The notes: a model not told the origin generated them from the sequence alone. 64,000 nt of DNA from Pseudomonas sp. Leaf58 (GCF_003627215.1 NZ_CP032677.1:5213501-5277500); one strand, 5' to 3'. Counted from the first letter of the stretch, positions 8,474 to 19,642 are shown. Made by a program: numbers and translations.

Positions 8474-11190
8474 ACGCCCCGGCACTGCTGGCCGAGGGCA
8501 TCAGCCACCGCTATGGCGACCTGGTGGCCTTGCATCCCCTCGGCTTCAGCCTACCGGCGGGCACCCGCTGCGCGCTGATCGGCCCTGACGGGGCAGGTAA
8601 ATCGACTCTGCTGGGGCTTATCGCCGGCGTCAAGCGCCTGCAACAGGGTGAACTGCAAGTGTTGGGTGGCTCCATCCGCCAGCGACGCCATCGCGCGGCG
8701 CTGTACCCGAAAGTGGCATTCATGCCGCAGGGGCTGGGCAACAACCTGTACCCGGAGCTGTCGATCAGCGAGAACATCCGCTTTTTCGCCACCCTGTTCG
8801 GCCTGGGCCGCCGCGAGTGCGAGCAGCGCATGGCCAACCTGCTGCAGGCCACCGACCTGCAGCGCTTTGCCGAACGCCCAGCGGGCAAGCTGTCGGGCGG
8901 CATGAAGCAGAAGCTGGGGCTGTGCTGTGCACTGATCCACGAGCCAGACCTGCTAATCCTCGACGAACCGACCACTGGCGTCGACCCGCTATCACGGCGA
9001 CGCTTCTGGGAGCTGGTCGAGCAGGTTCGCGCGCAACGCCCGCAACTGACCCTGCTGGTGGCCACTGCCTACATGGAAGAAGCCGAACAGTTCGAGCATT
9101 GCCTGATGCTCGATGGCGGTCGCCTTTTGGCCGCTGGCCCCAGCCGCGAGTTGGCTGCGGTCACCCCCAGCGGCAAGCTGGACGATGCCTTCACCCATTA
9201 CCAGGGCGCAGGCAAGGCTGAACACCAGCCGCTAAGTATTCCGCCGCGCCCGGCCACTGACGGCCCGGTCGCCATCGAGGCCCACGACCTGACCCTGCGC
9301 TTTGGCGACTTCACAGCGGTAAACAAGGTCAGTTTCGCCATTGGCCGCGGCGAGATCTTCGGCTTCCTCGGCTCCAACGGCTGCGGCAAGACCACCACCA
9401 TGAAAGTGCTCACCGGCCTGATGCCGGCCAGCGAGGGCAACGCCAGCTTGCTCGGCCGCCCGGTGGATGCCAGCGACCTGGCCACGCGCAAGCGGGTCGG
9501 CTTCATGTCGCAGAGTTTTTCGCTGTATGGCGAACTCAGCACCCGGCAGAACCTGGCCCTGCACGGCCGGCTGTTCGACCTGCCCCAGGCCGAGAGCGCC
9601 CAGCGCATCGATGAGCTGATCCAACGCTTCGACCTGGGCGCAATCGCCGATCAACCGTCCGGCGCCCTGCCCCTCGGCCTGCGCCAGCGCCTCTCGCTGG
9701 CGGTGGCGGTGTTGCACCGCCCTGAAGTGCTGATCCTCGACGAACCCACCTCCGGCGTCGACCCGGCCGCCCGCGACGACTTCTGGCGGCTGCTGGTGGA
9801 GCTGTCACGCGAGCAGGGCGTGACGATTTTCCTCTCCACCCACTTCATGAACGAAGCCCAGCGCTGCGACCGCATCTCGCTGATGCACGCCGGCCGGGTA
9901 CTGGCCTGCGACACACCCAGTGCACTGCAGCGCCAGTACCAGTGCGACACCCTGGAAGACGCGTTCGTGCGCTGCCTGGAACAAGCCCAGGAGCTGGCAC
10001 CACAAGCCACGGCCAACACCGTGCTGGAGCAAGCCACCACGCCTGCACCGGCGCTGCGCCAGGGTTTCAGCCTGCGTCGTCTGCTGGCGGTAGCCAGCCG
10101 CGAGGGCAAGGAGCTACTGCGCGACAAGGTGCGCCTGGCCTTCGCCCTGCTGGGCGCGATGTTCATGATGGTGATCTTCGGCTACGGCATTTCGCTGGAT
10201 GTAGAAAACCTCGCCTTCGCCGTGCACGACCAGGACCAGAGCCCGCAAAGCCGGGCCTACCTCGAAGCCTTCCGCGGCTCGCGCTATTTCGCCGAACAAG
10301 CGCCCATCCGCGATACCCGTGAAATGCACCAGCGCCTGCAACGCTCGGAAATCAAACTGGCGTTGGAGATTCCGCCCGGCTTTGGCCGCGATCTTTACGC
10401 CGGGCGCCAGCCGGTGGTGGCCGCCTGGCTCGACGGCGGCATGCCGTTCCGGGCGGAAACCAGCCGCAACTATGTGGAAGCGGTACACCAGGCCAACCTC
10501 GAGCACCTGGCAGCGCTCAGCCAACAGCCGCAGCCACGCCAGGACCTGGTGCGCCTGGAAACCCGTTTCCGCTACAACCAGGACGTAGTCAGCGTGAACG
10601 CCATCGGCCCGGGGGTGATGGCGCTGATCCTGGCCTTCATACCGGCCATGCTCACCGCGCTGGGCATCGTCCGCGAGAAAGAGCTCGGCTCCATCACCAA
10701 CTTCTACGCCACGCCCCTCACCCGCCTGGAGTTCCTGCTCGGTAAGCAGATGCCCTACCTGGCCGTGAGCCTAGTCAACCTGGCGCTGCTGTTGGCGATG
10801 AACCGCTGGCTGTTCGCCGTGCCGCTCAAGGGCAGCGTGCTGGCCCTGGCCTGTGGTGGCGTCGCGTACCTACTGGCGACCACCAGCCTGGGCCTGCTGA
10901 TTTCGGCCTTCACCCGTACCCAGATCGCGGCGATCCTGGGCACCATGATCATCACCAGCCTGCCGACCATCCAGTTTTCCGGGCTGATCGTGCCACGCTC
11001 GTCGCTGGACGGCGCGGCAGCAGTAATGGGCCAGCTGTTCCCGGCAGGCTACTTCCTCGACATCGCGGTCGGCACGTTTACCAAGGCGCTGGGCCTGCGC
11101 GAACTGTGGCCGCAATGCCTGATCCTGCTGAGCTTCTTTGTGGTATTCACCGGCCTCAGCCTGGCCATGCTGAAGAAGCAGGAGGCCTGA
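8470..11190 (+). CDS. rbbA: RbbA-type fused double ABC ATPase / ABC-2 permease
   Basis: A 906-aa fusion: ABC ATPase 1 (about 1-230, Walker A GPDGAGKST, signature LSGGMKQK, Walker B LLILDEPTTGVD), ABC ATPase 2 (about 260-490, Walker A GSNGCGKTT, Walker B VLILDEPTSGVD), then an ABC-2 permease with a large extracytoplasmic loop and a C-terminal membrane bundle (about 535-906). In the second ATPase the signature reads LPLGLRQRLS, a degenerate form of LSGGQ. Length and layout match E. coli RbbA (911 aa), described as a ribosome-associated ATPase, but the neighbours point to export. It is coupled with both neighbours (4-nt overlap, then 1-nt gap). Confidence 0.85.
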   Translation: MNAPALLAEGISHRYGDLVALHPLGFSLPAGTRCALIGPDGAGKSTLLGLIAGVKRLQQGELQVLGGSIRQRRHRAALYPKVAFMPQGLGNNLYPELSISENIRFFATLFGLGRRECEQRMANLLQATDLQRFAERPAGKLSGGMKQKLGLCCALIHEPDLLILDEPTTGVDPLSRRRFWELVEQVRAQRPQLTLLVATAYMEEAEQFEHCLMLDGGRLLAAGPSRELAAVTPSGKLDDAFTHYQGAGKAEHQPLSIPPRPATDGPVAIEAHDLTLRFGDFTAVNKVSFAIGRGEIFGFLGSNGCGKTTTMKVLTGLMPASEGNASLLGRPVDASDLATRKRVGFMSQSFSLYGELSTRQNLALHGRLFDLPQAESAQRIDELIQRFDLGAIADQPSGALPLGLRQRLSLAVAVLHRPEVLILDEPTSGVDPAARDDFWRLLVELSREQGVTIFLSTHFMNEAQRCDRISLMHAGRVLACDTPSALQRQYQCDTLEDAFVRCLEQAQELAPQATANTVLEQATTPAPALRQGFSLRRLLAVASREGKELLRDKVRLAFALLGAMFMMVIFGYGISLDVENLAFAVHDQDQSPQSRAYLEAFRGSRYFAEQAPIRDTREMHQRLQRSEIKLALEIPPGFGRDLYAGRQPVVAAWLDGGMPFRAETSRNYVEAVHQANLEHLAALSQQPQPRQDLVRLETRFRYNQDVVSVNAIGPGVMALILAFIPAMLTALGIVREKELGSITNFYATPLTRLEFLLGKQMPYLAVSLVNLALLLAMNRWLFAVPLKGSVLALACGGVAYLLATTSLGLLISAFTRTQIAAILGTMIITSLPTIQFSGLIVPRSSLDGAAAVMGQLFPAGYFLDIAVGTFTKALGLRELWPQCLILLSFFVVFTGLSLAMLKKQEA

Positions 11191-11191
11191 C

Positions 11192-12304
11192 ATGTCGCGC
11201 CTGAACCACACCCTGCGCCTGGGCCTTAAAGAGCTGACCAGCCTGCGCCACGACAGCGTGCTGCTGTTGTTCCTGCTGTATGCCTTCAGCGTGGCGATCT
11301 ACATGCCGGCAGCGGGCTCGGTGATTGGCGTGCACAACGCCAGCGTCGCGGTGGTGGACGAAGACCACAGCCTGCTTTCACGCAAGCTAAGCGAAGCTTT
11401 GCAACCGCCCGAGTTCCAGCCCGCCGTGCCACTGGCCTCAGAGCGCCTGGACCAGGCCATGGACAGCGGCCAGTACACCTTCGTGATCAATGTGCCGGTG
11501 AACTTCCAAAGCGACTTGCTGGGCGGGCGCTCGCCCGAGCTGCAAATAAACGTCGACGCCACAGCCATGAGCCAAGCGTTCATGGGCGCCGGCTACATCG
11601 GCCGCATCTTCGAGCGCGAGCTACTCGATTACAGCCAGCGGACGAACACCCAAAGCCCTGTAGCGATCAATGCCAAGGCCTTGTTCAATCCCAACCTGGA
11701 AGGTGGCTGGTTCCTGGCGGTGATCCAGATCGTCAACAACATCACCATCCTGGCGATCATCCTCACCGGCACCGCGCTACTGCGCGAACGCGAGCATGGC
11801 ACCCTTGACCACCTGCTGGTACTGCCACTGACCGCCCTGGAAATCATGCTGGCGAAAATCGCCAGCAACGCGCTGGTGGTAGTGATCTGCACCTGGATTT
11901 CGCTGGTGGTGGTGGTCAAGGGCGCGCTGGGTGTGCCGCTGTCTGGTTCTATGGGGCTGTTCCTGGCGGTGACTGCGCTGTACCTGTTCGCCAGCACCGC
12001 ACTGGGCATCTTCCTTGCCACCCTGGCGCGCTCGACGCCGCAGTTCGGCCTGCTGGCGATCCCGGTGATTATCCCGATGCTGTTGCTGTCCGGCGGCAGC
12101 ACACCGCTGGACAGCATGCCGCAGTGGCTGCAGTGGGTAATGCAGGGGTCGCCGTCGACGCACTTCGTCAGCCTTGGCGCAGCGATCCTGTTCCGTGATG
12201 CCGGGTGGACGGTGGTGTGGCCGGATATCCTGGCGCTGGCCGTGATCGGCCTGGTGTTCTTCAGCGTGGCCCTGGCCCGGTTTCGCCGTAGCCTGGCGTC
12301 CTGA
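11192..12304 (+). CDS. ABC-2 type permease (YhhJ-like)
   Basis: A 370-aa ABC-2 permease. Residues about 25-45 form a first membrane helix, a periplasmic domain follows (about 45-165), and five further helices lie between 170 and 365 (for example NNITILAIILTGTALL and GLLAIPVIIPMLLLSGG). The start is 1 nt after the RbbA-like stop. It presumably pairs with the permease half of that protein, as YhhJ does with RbbA in E. coli. Confidence 0.85.
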   Translation: MSRLNHTLRLGLKELTSLRHDSVLLLFLLYAFSVAIYMPAAGSVIGVHNASVAVVDEDHSLLSRKLSEALQPPEFQPAVPLASERLDQAMDSGQYTFVINVPVNFQSDLLGGRSPELQINVDATAMSQAFMGAGYIGRIFERELLDYSQRTNTQSPVAINAKALFNPNLEGGWFLAVIQIVNNITILAIILTGTALLREREHGTLDHLLVLPLTALEIMLAKIASNALVVVICTWISLVVVVKGALGVPLSGSMGLFLAVTALYLFASTALGIFLATLARSTPQFGLLAIPVIIPMLLLSGGSTPLDSMPQWLQWVMQGSPSTHFVSLGAAILFRDAGWTVVWPDILALAVIGLVFFSVALARFRRSLAS

Positions 12305-12375
12305 ACAAGGCTCTAGTCCCACAGGGATCGTGCCGCAGTCCGGATTGGCCGCACCTGCGAGAGCCGGCTTGCCGG

Positions 12376-12780
12376 TCACTGCACGATCAGGTTGTTGAAC
12401 AGCAGGTCTTCAACGATCGGCTTGCCCTCTTCTGCTTCCATTACCTGCTGCACCTGCTTGAGCGCCTCTTGGCGAAGATGTTCCTTGGCCTCGACATTGC
12501 TCATGCTGTCTACCGTTTGCTGGGTGAACAACGCCACCAGCTGGTTACGGATCAACGGTTCGTGGTGCTGCACCGCTTTGGCGGCTTCATCGCCGGTCAC
12601 GCGCAGCGCCACGTCGGCCTTGTACACGCGCAGCCGCGGGCCGCCGTCGAGGGCATAGTTGCCGACAAAGGGCGGGCTCAGGCTGATGTAGGCAACCTTG
12701 GGCGCCCCTTCCTTGGCTTCCTCGGCCATGGCCGCAGCCGGCAGCAACAGCGCCAGTACCATCAAGATCCACGCTTTCAC
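12376..12780 (-). CDS. FliL-like secreted or periplasmic protein
   Basis: A 134-aa protein with a signal peptide (KAWILMVLALLLPAAAMA) followed by a FliL-type domain (YISLSPPFVGNYALDG, RVYKADVALRV). The start is taken as GTG at 12780 because AGGAG lies 8 nt upstream; a longer frame runs 19 codons further without a ribosome site. It is not in a flagellar cluster, so it is a solitary FliL-domain protein rather than FliL itself. Confidence 0.75.
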   Translation of the reverse strand: MKAWILMVLALLLPAAAMAEEAKEGAPKVAYISLSPPFVGNYALDGGPRLRVYKADVALRVTGDEAAKAVQHHEPLIRNQLVALFTQQTVDSMSNVEAKEHLRQEALKQVQQVMEAEEGKPIVEDLLFNNLIVQ

Positions 12781-12936
12781 GAATTCGCTCCTCAATACAA
12801 TTGGCGCCAGCTTAACCAGCACACCGCTCAAACCCAAGCCCGGGCTTATGCCGGCCCATCAGGGTGGGCCATGCTCGTTGACCGGACAGGCGGCCCTCCT
12901 ACACTTATCGGCCACTACCCGCAAAGGAATAGCCCG

Positions 12937-13914
12937 ATGAAAGCTGTGTTGTGCAAAACCCTGGGCCCGGCGCACGACCTAGTGCTGGAAGAGGTAGCCA
13001 GCCCGGTACCAAAGACCAATGAGATCCTGCTGGATGTGCGAGCTGCCGGTGTCAACTTCCCCGACACCCTGATCATCGAAGGCAAGTACCAGTTCCAGCC
13101 ACCCTTACCGTTCTCCCCCGGCGGCGAGGCGGCAGGGGTGGTGGCCGCGGTCGGTGAAAAGGCCGGTGCCTTCAAGGTGGGCGACCGGGTCATGGCGCTG
13201 ACGGGCTGGGGGGCGTTCGCTGAGCAGGTAGCAGTGCCGTTCTACAACGTGCTGCCAATCCCCGCGAGCATGGACTTCACCACGGCGGCAGCCTTCGGCA
13301 TGGCCTATGGCACCTCAATGCATGCCCTGCGCCAACGCGGCCAGCTGCAGGCAGGCGAGACCCTGCTGGTACTGGGTGCGTCCGGTGGGGTCGGCCTGGC
13401 GGCGGTGGAAATTGGCAAGGCCATGGGCGCGCGGGTGATCGCGGCCGCCAGCAGTGCCGAAAAACTGGCCGTAGCCAAGGCCGCCGGCGCGGATGAACTG
13501 ATCGACTACAGCCAGGCCAGCCTGCGCGATGAGATCAAGCGCCTGAGCGGCGGCCAGGGCGTGGACGTGATCTACGACCCGGTGGGTGGTGGGCTGTTTG
13601 AACAGGCAGTTCGCGGGTTGGCTTGGAATGGCCGGTTGCTGGTGGTCGGCTTTGCCAGCGGGACTATCCCGCAACTGGCCGCCAACCTGGTGTTGCTCAA
13701 GGGCGCGGCGGTGCTGGGGGTGTTCTGGGGGGCGTTTGCGCAGCGTCAGCCCCAGGACAATGCGGCCAACTTCAGTCAGCTGTTTGCCTGGCATGCCGAG
13801 GGGAAGTTGAAACCGCTGGTGTCGCAGACTTATCCACTGGCTGAGGCGGGGGCGGCCATTGAGAGGCTGGGGCAACGGCAGGCTGTGGGGAAGTTGGTGG
13901 TGCTGGCCAGGTAA
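12937..13914 (+). CDS. NADPH:quinone oxidoreductase family protein (zinc-independent MDR)
   Basis: A 325-aa medium-chain dehydrogenase/reductase. Seen: GroES-like N-terminal domain (about 1-120, with VNFPDTLIIEGKYQ and PGGEAAGVV), and a Rossmann domain with VLGASGGVGLAAVEIGKAMG at about 145-165 and a VVGFASG segment. No structural-zinc Cys cluster is visible, as expected for quinone-reductase-like members. ATG 12937 follows AAAGGA. The natural electron acceptor is not known. Confidence 0.85.
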   Translation: MKAVLCKTLGPAHDLVLEEVASPVPKTNEILLDVRAAGVNFPDTLIIEGKYQFQPPLPFSPGGEAAGVVAAVGEKAGAFKVGDRVMALTGWGAFAEQVAVPFYNVLPIPASMDFTTAAAFGMAYGTSMHALRQRGQLQAGETLLVLGASGGVGLAAVEIGKAMGARVIAAASSAEKLAVAKAAGADELIDYSQASLRDEIKRLSGGQGVDVIYDPVGGGLFEQAVRGLAWNGRLLVVGFASGTIPQLAANLVLLKGAAVLGVFWGAFAQRQPQDNAANFSQLFAWHAEGKLKPLVSQTYPLAEAGAAIERLGQRQAVGKLVVLAR

Positions 13915-13928
13915 GACAGTTCCGGCCT

Positions 13929-13950
13929 CTTCGCGGGCGTGCCCGCGAAG
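13929..13950. repeat. REP-type palindrome
   Basis: CTTCGCGGGC-GT-GCCCGCGAAG, a 10-bp-arm palindrome of the P. putida REP type, lying between two convergent genes where it may end transcription from both sides. Confidence 0.75.
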
Positions 13951-13967
13951 GGGCCGTTGCAGGCTGA

Positions 13968-14618
13968 TCAGACTTCTCGCAGGTTATGGCAACGGCGAAA
14001 TCGCGCCTCCAGGTTGCGGTCTGGCATCTGATGGCTGCGCAAGGCATTCAAGGTCTGTTCGACATAGTCGCGCGTGGTGCCATAGCGGCCCTTGGCACTG
14101 GCCAATATCTGGCTAAGCAAGGTATCTGGCAGGTTCCCGGCATAGCACGGCAGATGCCGCTCCAGCACAAAGCCCAGGGCCTGCACCTTGCTGCCATCGC
14201 CTAGCCGGCAACTAAGCCAGTGCGGCCGGTACGCCGGGTACGGCATCTCGCGTTGCCACAGGGCCATCAGCGAGTCGTCCAGGTTGCTGTCATCCAGCCG
14301 GTAGGCAAAGCCGCTGCAGGAGCCACCGCGGTCCAGGCCGAACACCAGGCCGGGCGTTTCCGGAGTGCCGCGGTGTTCATGCGACCACAAGTACAAACCA
14401 CGGTGGTAACCATGTACGCGCGCACGTTGACGCTCCACGGAGTTGCACTCCGGCCGCCAAATCAAAGAACCATAGGCGAACAGCCACACCGGCCCGCCTA
14501 GATGGCGCGACATGGTCGTCTTCATGGAATTGAATAACTGGTCCCGCGTATGTTGCTGACCGAAGTCGAGTGTCGGAGGATATGAAACTTCCCAGGACAT
14601 ACTTTCAAGTGCCGACAT
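13968..14618 (-). CDS. ChaC-like gamma-glutamylcyclotransferase
   Basis: A 216-aa protein of the ChaC family, which cleaves glutathione or gamma-glutamyl peptides to 5-oxoproline. The substrate-binding YGSLIW motif (about residue 50) and HGYHRGLYLWSHEHRG with GLVFGLDRGGSC are clear. The likely catalytic acid is the Glu in LWQREMPYPAY (about residue 124). The annotated start leaves about 35 residues before the domain, so a later ATG (codon 32 or 36) is possible. Confidence 0.85.
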   Translation of the reverse strand: MSALESMSWEVSYPPTLDFGQQHTRDQLFNSMKTTMSRHLGGPVWLFAYGSLIWRPECNSVERQRARVHGYHRGLYLWSHEHRGTPETPGLVFGLDRGGSCSGFAYRLDDSNLDDSLMALWQREMPYPAYRPHWLSCRLGDGSKVQALGFVLERHLPCYAGNLPDTLLSQILASAKGRYGTTRDYVEQTLNALRSHQMPDRNLEARFRRCHNLREV

Positions 14619-14815
14619 AAGCTGCCGCCATTATCCCTGTGAACTACGGATGTAGCGAGATTCGATTACGAAAAGGCCCAAGGCCTGTGTACCAGGGGCG
14701 CTTGCAGTAACCATAGGACAGAAATGCAGGAATACTCAAGCCCTGGCGACAGAGTTTCATGCGCGGCTCCGACGACTGGGAAATACTGTTTCAACCACGG
14801 TGAAAGTTATTAGCC

Positions 14816-14838
14816 AAGGCGGTAACAATTACCGCCTT
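14816..14838. repeat. Perfect 10-bp inverted repeat
   Basis: AAGGCGGTAA-CAA-TTACCGCCTT lies 26 nt past the stop of the ferredoxin-reductase gene. There is no clear T-run on either side, so it could be a weak terminator or an RNA-stabilising hairpin. The rest of the 246-nt gap shows nothing else I can name. Confidence 0.6.
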
Positions 14839-14864
14839 ATACCCACAATTTCAAACTTCGGTTA

Positions 14865-15833
14865 TTAACCGCGTGGCGCGTAGGCAAACACATCCGCACG
14901 CATGCGATGCGCATCCATGCCAGCTTCGACCAAGGCATCGAGGGTGGCATAGATCATGTTCGGCGAGCCACTGGCATACACATGCACGCTGTTGAGGTTG
15001 GCGATGTCCTCGCAAACCGCCTCGTGCAGCATGCCGCAACGGCCTTCCCAGCCGCACAAGTCGCTGACCACCTGGTGCAGGAACAGGTTGGGCAGGCGCT
15101 GCCATTCGTCCCAGTGTTCGATTTGGTAGAAGTCCTCGGGACGGCGTACGCCCCAGTACAGGTGTACCGGGTGCTTGAAGCCCTGCGCCCGGCAATGCTC
15201 AACCAGGCTGTGCATCTGGCCCATGCCAGTGCCGGCAGCGATCAACACCAACGGGCCGTCGGGCAGCTCGGCCAGGTGAGTATCGCCGAACGGCATTTCT
15301 ATGCGCGCCAGGCGGTCGCGCTGCAGCTGGTCAATCAATTGCAACGCGCTAGGCTCACGCGCTAGCACATGCAGCTCCAACTCGCGCCCGCCATGCGGTG
15401 CGGAAGCCAGCGAGAAGGCCGCTTGCTTACCGCCCTGGCGTTCGATCATCAGGTATTGGCCGGCGTGGTAGCGCAACGGCTTGCCGGCCGGCGCGCGCAA
15501 ACGCACGCGCCAGACGTCACCACCCACCTCGACGCACTCACTGACACTGCAGGCCAGCTTGCGTACCGGCAGTTCGCCCAGTGCCAGCACACCATCCCAG
15601 AGCAACACACAGTCCTCCAGTGGTTCGGCAATGCAGGTGAACAGCTCGCCGTGGTCGCGGACTTGGCCGTCCTGGCGTACCCGGCCTTCGACCAACAACG
15701 CGGCACAGACATGGCAATTGCCATTGCGGCAGCTGTTCGGGCAGTCATAGCCCAGCCGACGCGCTCCATCCAGGATCCGTTCCCCGGGTTCGAGCGCCAG
15801 CACTGCCCCGGACGGCTGCAACGTTACCTGCAT
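14865..15833 (-). CDS. 2Fe-2S ferredoxin / FNR-type flavin reductase (AscD-like)
   Basis: A 322-aa oxidoreductase with an N-terminal plant-type 2Fe-2S domain (Cys cluster CPNSCRNGNCHVC, fourth Cys near residue 72), then FAD-binding (about 95-200, with RYHAGQYLMIE) and NAD-binding (about 205-322, LIAAGTGMGQMHSLVEH) domains of the ferredoxin-NADP reductase superfamily. It resembles CDP-6-deoxy-glucoseen reductase (AscD), but no deoxysugar genes are near, so that name is only a family label. The start overlaps the ubiD stop by one base (TGATG), so the two are co-translated. Confidence 0.82.
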   Translation of the reverse strand: MQVTLQPSGAVLALEPGERILDGARRLGYDCPNSCRNGNCHVCAALLVEGRVRQDGQVRDHGELFTCIAEPLEDCVLLWDGVLALGELPVRKLACSVSECVEVGGDVWRVRLRAPAGKPLRYHAGQYLMIERQGGKQAAFSLASAPHGGRELELHVLAREPSALQLIDQLQRDRLARIEMPFGDTHLAELPDGPLVLIAAGTGMGQMHSLVEHCRAQGFKHPVHLYWGVRRPEDFYQIEHWDEWQRLPNLFLHQVVSDLCGWEGRCGMLHEAVCEDIANLNSVHVYASGSPNMIYATLDALVEAGMDAHRMRADVFAYAPRG

Positions 15834-17299
15834 CAATCTATTCCCAACTGATCCCACAGCTCATCGATACGCCGGGTGACGGCTTCGTCCTTGACGATGA
15901 CCCGCCCCCATTCGCGTGTAGTCTCGCCCGGCCACTTGTGCGTGGCATCCAGGCCCATCTTCGACCCCAGCCCCGATACCGGCGACGCGAAGTCCAGGTA
16001 ATCGATCGGGGTGTTGTCGATCATCACCGTATCACGCTTGGGGTCCATGCGCGTGGTAATGGCCCAGATCACGTCGTTCCAGTCGCGGGCGTTGATATCG
16101 TCGTCGGTAACAATAACGAACTTGGTGTACATGAACTGTCGCAGGAACGACCACACCCCCAACATCACGCGCTTGGCGTGGCCTGGGTACTGCTTCTTCA
16201 TGGTCACCACCGCCATGCGGTACGAGCAACCTTCCGGCGGCAGGTAGAAGTCGGTAATTTCCGGGAACTGCTTTTGCAGGATCGGCACGAACACTTCGTT
16301 CAGCGCCACGCCGAGAATCGCCGGCTCATCTGGCGGCCGGCCAGTGTAGGTGCTGTGGTAGATCGGCTTTTGCCGGTGAGTGATGCGCTCTACGGTGAAC
16401 ACCGGGAAGCTGTCGACTTCGTTGTAGTAGCCAGTGTGGTCGCCGTAAGGGCCTTCCGGGGCCATTTCACCCGGGTGGATCACACCTTCGAGAATGATCT
16501 CGGCGGTGGCCGGTACTTGCAGGTTGCTGCCACGGCACTTGACCAGCTCGGTGCGGTTGCCCCGCAGCAGGCCGGCAAAGGCGTACTCGGAAAGGGTGTC
16601 CGGCACGGGGGTCACGGCACCGAGGATGGTCGCCGGGTCGGCGCCCAAGGCCACGGCGACCGGGAACGGCTGGCCGGGGTTCTTCTCGCACCACTCGCGG
16701 TAGTCCAGGGCGCCGCCACGGTGGCTGAGCCAGCGCATGATGACCTTGTTGCGGCCGATCACCTGCTGGCGGTAGATGCCCAGGTTCTGGCGGTCCTTGT
16801 TCGGGCCGCGGGTGACGGTGAGGCCCCAGGTGATCAGCGGCGCCACGTCGCCTGGCCAGCAATGCTGGATCGGCAGCGTCCCGAGGTCGACATCGTCACC
16901 CTCGACTACCACTTCCTGGCACACCGCGTCCTTGACCACTTTCGGCGCCATCGACACGACTTTCTTGAAGATCGGCAGCTTTGACCAGGCATCTTTCAGG
17001 CCTTTCGGCGGCTCGGGCTCCTTGAGGAAGGCCAGCAACTTGCCGATTTCGCGCAGTTCATCGACCGACTCGGCGCCCATGCCCATGGCCACACGCTCCG
17101 GAGTGCCGAACAGGTTGCCCAGCACTGGGATGTCGAAGCCGGTGGGTTTTTCGAACAGCAATGCAGGGCCCTTGGCACGCAGGGTGCGGTCGCAGACCTC
17201 GGTCATTTCCAGGACGGGGGAGATCGGAACCTGGATGCGCTTGAGCTCGCCGCGCTGTTCCAGGCCACGGATGAAGTCGCGCAAGTCGCGATACTGCAT
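15833..17299 (-). CDS. ubiD: 4-hydroxy-3-polyprenylbenzoate decarboxylase
   Basis: A 488-aa UbiD decarboxylase (E. coli 497 aa), which removes the carboxyl group in ubiquinone synthesis using prenylated FMN. Seen: the N-terminal [19 protein letters not shown], the middle [20 protein letters not shown] with HRGG, and the acid-rich [17 protein letters not shown] loop. ATG 17299 starts the conserved N-terminus; an in-frame extension runs into the REP palindrome and is rejected. It is followed by the AscD-like reductase with a 1-nt overlap, a UbiD/reductase pairing that recalls the E. coli ubiD-fre context. Confidence 0.92.
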   Translation of the reverse strand: MQYRDLRDFIRGLEQRGELKRIQVPISPVLEMTEVCDRTLRAKGPALLFEKPTGFDIPVLGNLFGTPERVAMGMGAESVDELREIGKLLAFLKEPEPPKGLKDAWSKLPIFKKVVSMAPKVVKDAVCQEVVVEGDDVDLGTLPIQHCWPGDVAPLITWGLTVTRGPNKDRQNLGIYRQQVIGRNKVIMRWLSHRGGALDYREWCEKNPGQPFPVAVALGADPATILGAVTPVPDTLSEYAFAGLLRGNRTELVKCRGSNLQVPATAEIILEGVIHPGEMAPEGPYGDHTGYYNEVDSFPVFTVERITHRQKPIYHSTYTGRPPDEPAILGVALNEVFVPILQKQFPEITDFYLPPEGCSYRMAVVTMKKQYPGHAKRVMLGVWSFLRQFMYTKFVIVTDDDINARDWNDVIWAITTRMDPKRDTVMIDNTPIDYLDFASPVSGLGSKMGLDATHKWPGETTREWGRVIVKDEAVTRRIDELWDQLGID

Positions 17300-17380
17300 G
17301 CAGGAGCCTCGTGTTGGCCGTATCGGTCGGGGGTGCAGAGTGTAGCGCCGTTCGGGCTTTGTTTGGGGGTGAAAATGCAT

Positions 17381-17464
17381 TGGGGCCGCTTCGCGCCCCT
17401 TCGCGGGCAAGCCCGCTCCTACGTAGGAGCGGGCTTGCCCGCGAAGGGGCGCGAAGCAGCCCCA
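17381..17464. repeat. 84-bp near-perfect palindrome (paired REPs)
   Basis: Two head-to-head REP units form 42-nt arms with one mismatch and no loop (centre at CCTACGTAGG, about 17422). The palindrome starts 21 nt past the rho stop codon and 81 nt upstream of the ubiD start, all on the minus strand. No separate U-rich terminator is visible for rho, so this structure may do that job. Confidence 0.85.
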
Positions 17465-17485
17465 ATCAATCCCAGCCTGAAACGC

Positions 17486-18745
<1,260 letters not shown>

Positions 18746-19038
18746 AAGGGGAGTGACGTAATCATGTAAGAAGGGAGAATTAAGCTCTGGCTTAATGAGG
18801 CCGCGCCGCTAGATGGCGACAAGATCGCGTACTGATTCGAATTAGGGATGCTTCGGCGACGGCATGTAGAGGGCACTGGAGAAGCAGTGCGAGGCCGAAT
18901 GTAACACTTGCTTTTTTCTGCGTCTAGTGGTTTTGACGGGGTAAATTGTGCCTTGTGAGCACCGGTTTACCCGCAAAGGCGGCCGTGGGTTTACCATCGA
19001 ATCGGCAACCAAACCCGGCCCGACAGCACCTTGGGGCC
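18746..19038 (-). other. rho upstream leader region
   Basis: About 290 nt without a gene between trxA and rho. In other bacteria rho has a long autoregulated leader, and this gap fits that size. I see no unambiguous promoter and no convincing leader peptide. Confidence 0.4.
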
Positions 19039-19062
19039 AAAAAAAACCCCGCATCAGCGGGG
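19039..19062 (-). terminator. trxA terminator
   Basis: CCCCGC-TGAT-GCGGGG followed on the minus strand by an eight-T run, starting 10 nt past the trxA stop codon: a strong intrinsic terminator. Confidence 0.9.
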
Positions 19063-19071
19063 CTTTTCGTA

Positions 19072-19398
19072 TCACAGGTGAGCGTCGAGGAACGCGGCCA
19101 GCTGCGATTTGGACAGGGCGCCGACCTTGGTGGCTTCGACGTTGCCGTTCTTGAACAGCATCAGCGTCGGGATACCACGCACGCCGTGCTTGGCCGGGGT
19201 TTCCTGGTTCTCGTCGATGTTCAGCTTGGCGACGGTCAGTTTGCCCTCGTAGGTAGCAGCGATGTCGTCCAGAACCGGAGCGATCATCTTGCATGGGCCG
19301 CACCATTCAGCCCAGTAGTCAACCAGTACCGGGCCTTGAGCCTGCAGTACTTCGGCTTCGAAGCTGGCGTCGGTGACGTGTTTGATTTTGTCGCTCAT
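19072..19398 (-). CDS. trxA: Thioredoxin 1
   Basis: A 108-aa cytoplasmic thioredoxin with the active site [13 protein letters not shown] (Cys near 33 and 36), the buried Asp, and the cis-Pro segment GIPTLMLF. The start at 19398 is preferred over an 8-codon-longer frame because the family N-terminus begins [10 protein letters not shown] and a purine-rich GGAGAT sequence lies upstream. It stands alone, divergent from ppx, upstream of rho as in enterobacteria and Pseudomonas. Confidence 0.95.
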   Translation of the reverse strand: MSDKIKHVTDASFEAEVLQAQGPVLVDYWAEWCGPCKMIAPVLDDIAATYEGKLTVAKLNIDENQETPAKHGVRGIPTLMLFKNGNVEATKVGALSKSQLAAFLDAHL

Positions 19399-19518
19399 GG
19401 AAATCTCCAAGGTCGTAAGCAATAAAAAACGTTGCCCATCATAGCCGCACCGGTCTCCTACAGGAAGCCGCGGACGATTGAGTGTAACTATAGTTGTGCA
19501 AGACGCCGCGAATCGAAA

Positions 19519-19536
19519 CTGTCACACAAGTGTCAT
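19519..19536 (+). promoter_or_regulatory. Putative Pho box upstream of ppx
   Basis: CTGTCAC-ACAA-GTGTCAT matches two 7-bp PhoB half sites (consensus CTGTCAT) separated by 4 bp. It lies 107 nt before the ppx start, which is sensible for phosphate control of polyphosphate turnover. Inference only; no binding data are available here. Confidence 0.6.
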
Positions 19537-19642
19537 AGCATCGAGTGGCACATTGCCTTGCATCAAAGCCCGGCGTGACGCTCGTTGGCGACAGCCAAGT
19601 ATCGTGGCACGATTGCCGGGTTAACGACCGAGAACACACAGA

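Noticed and set aside
12310..12375. Another REP between yhhJ and the FliL-like gene
   Set aside because: It has only partial GCCGGC-type similarity without matching arms, so I did not list it.
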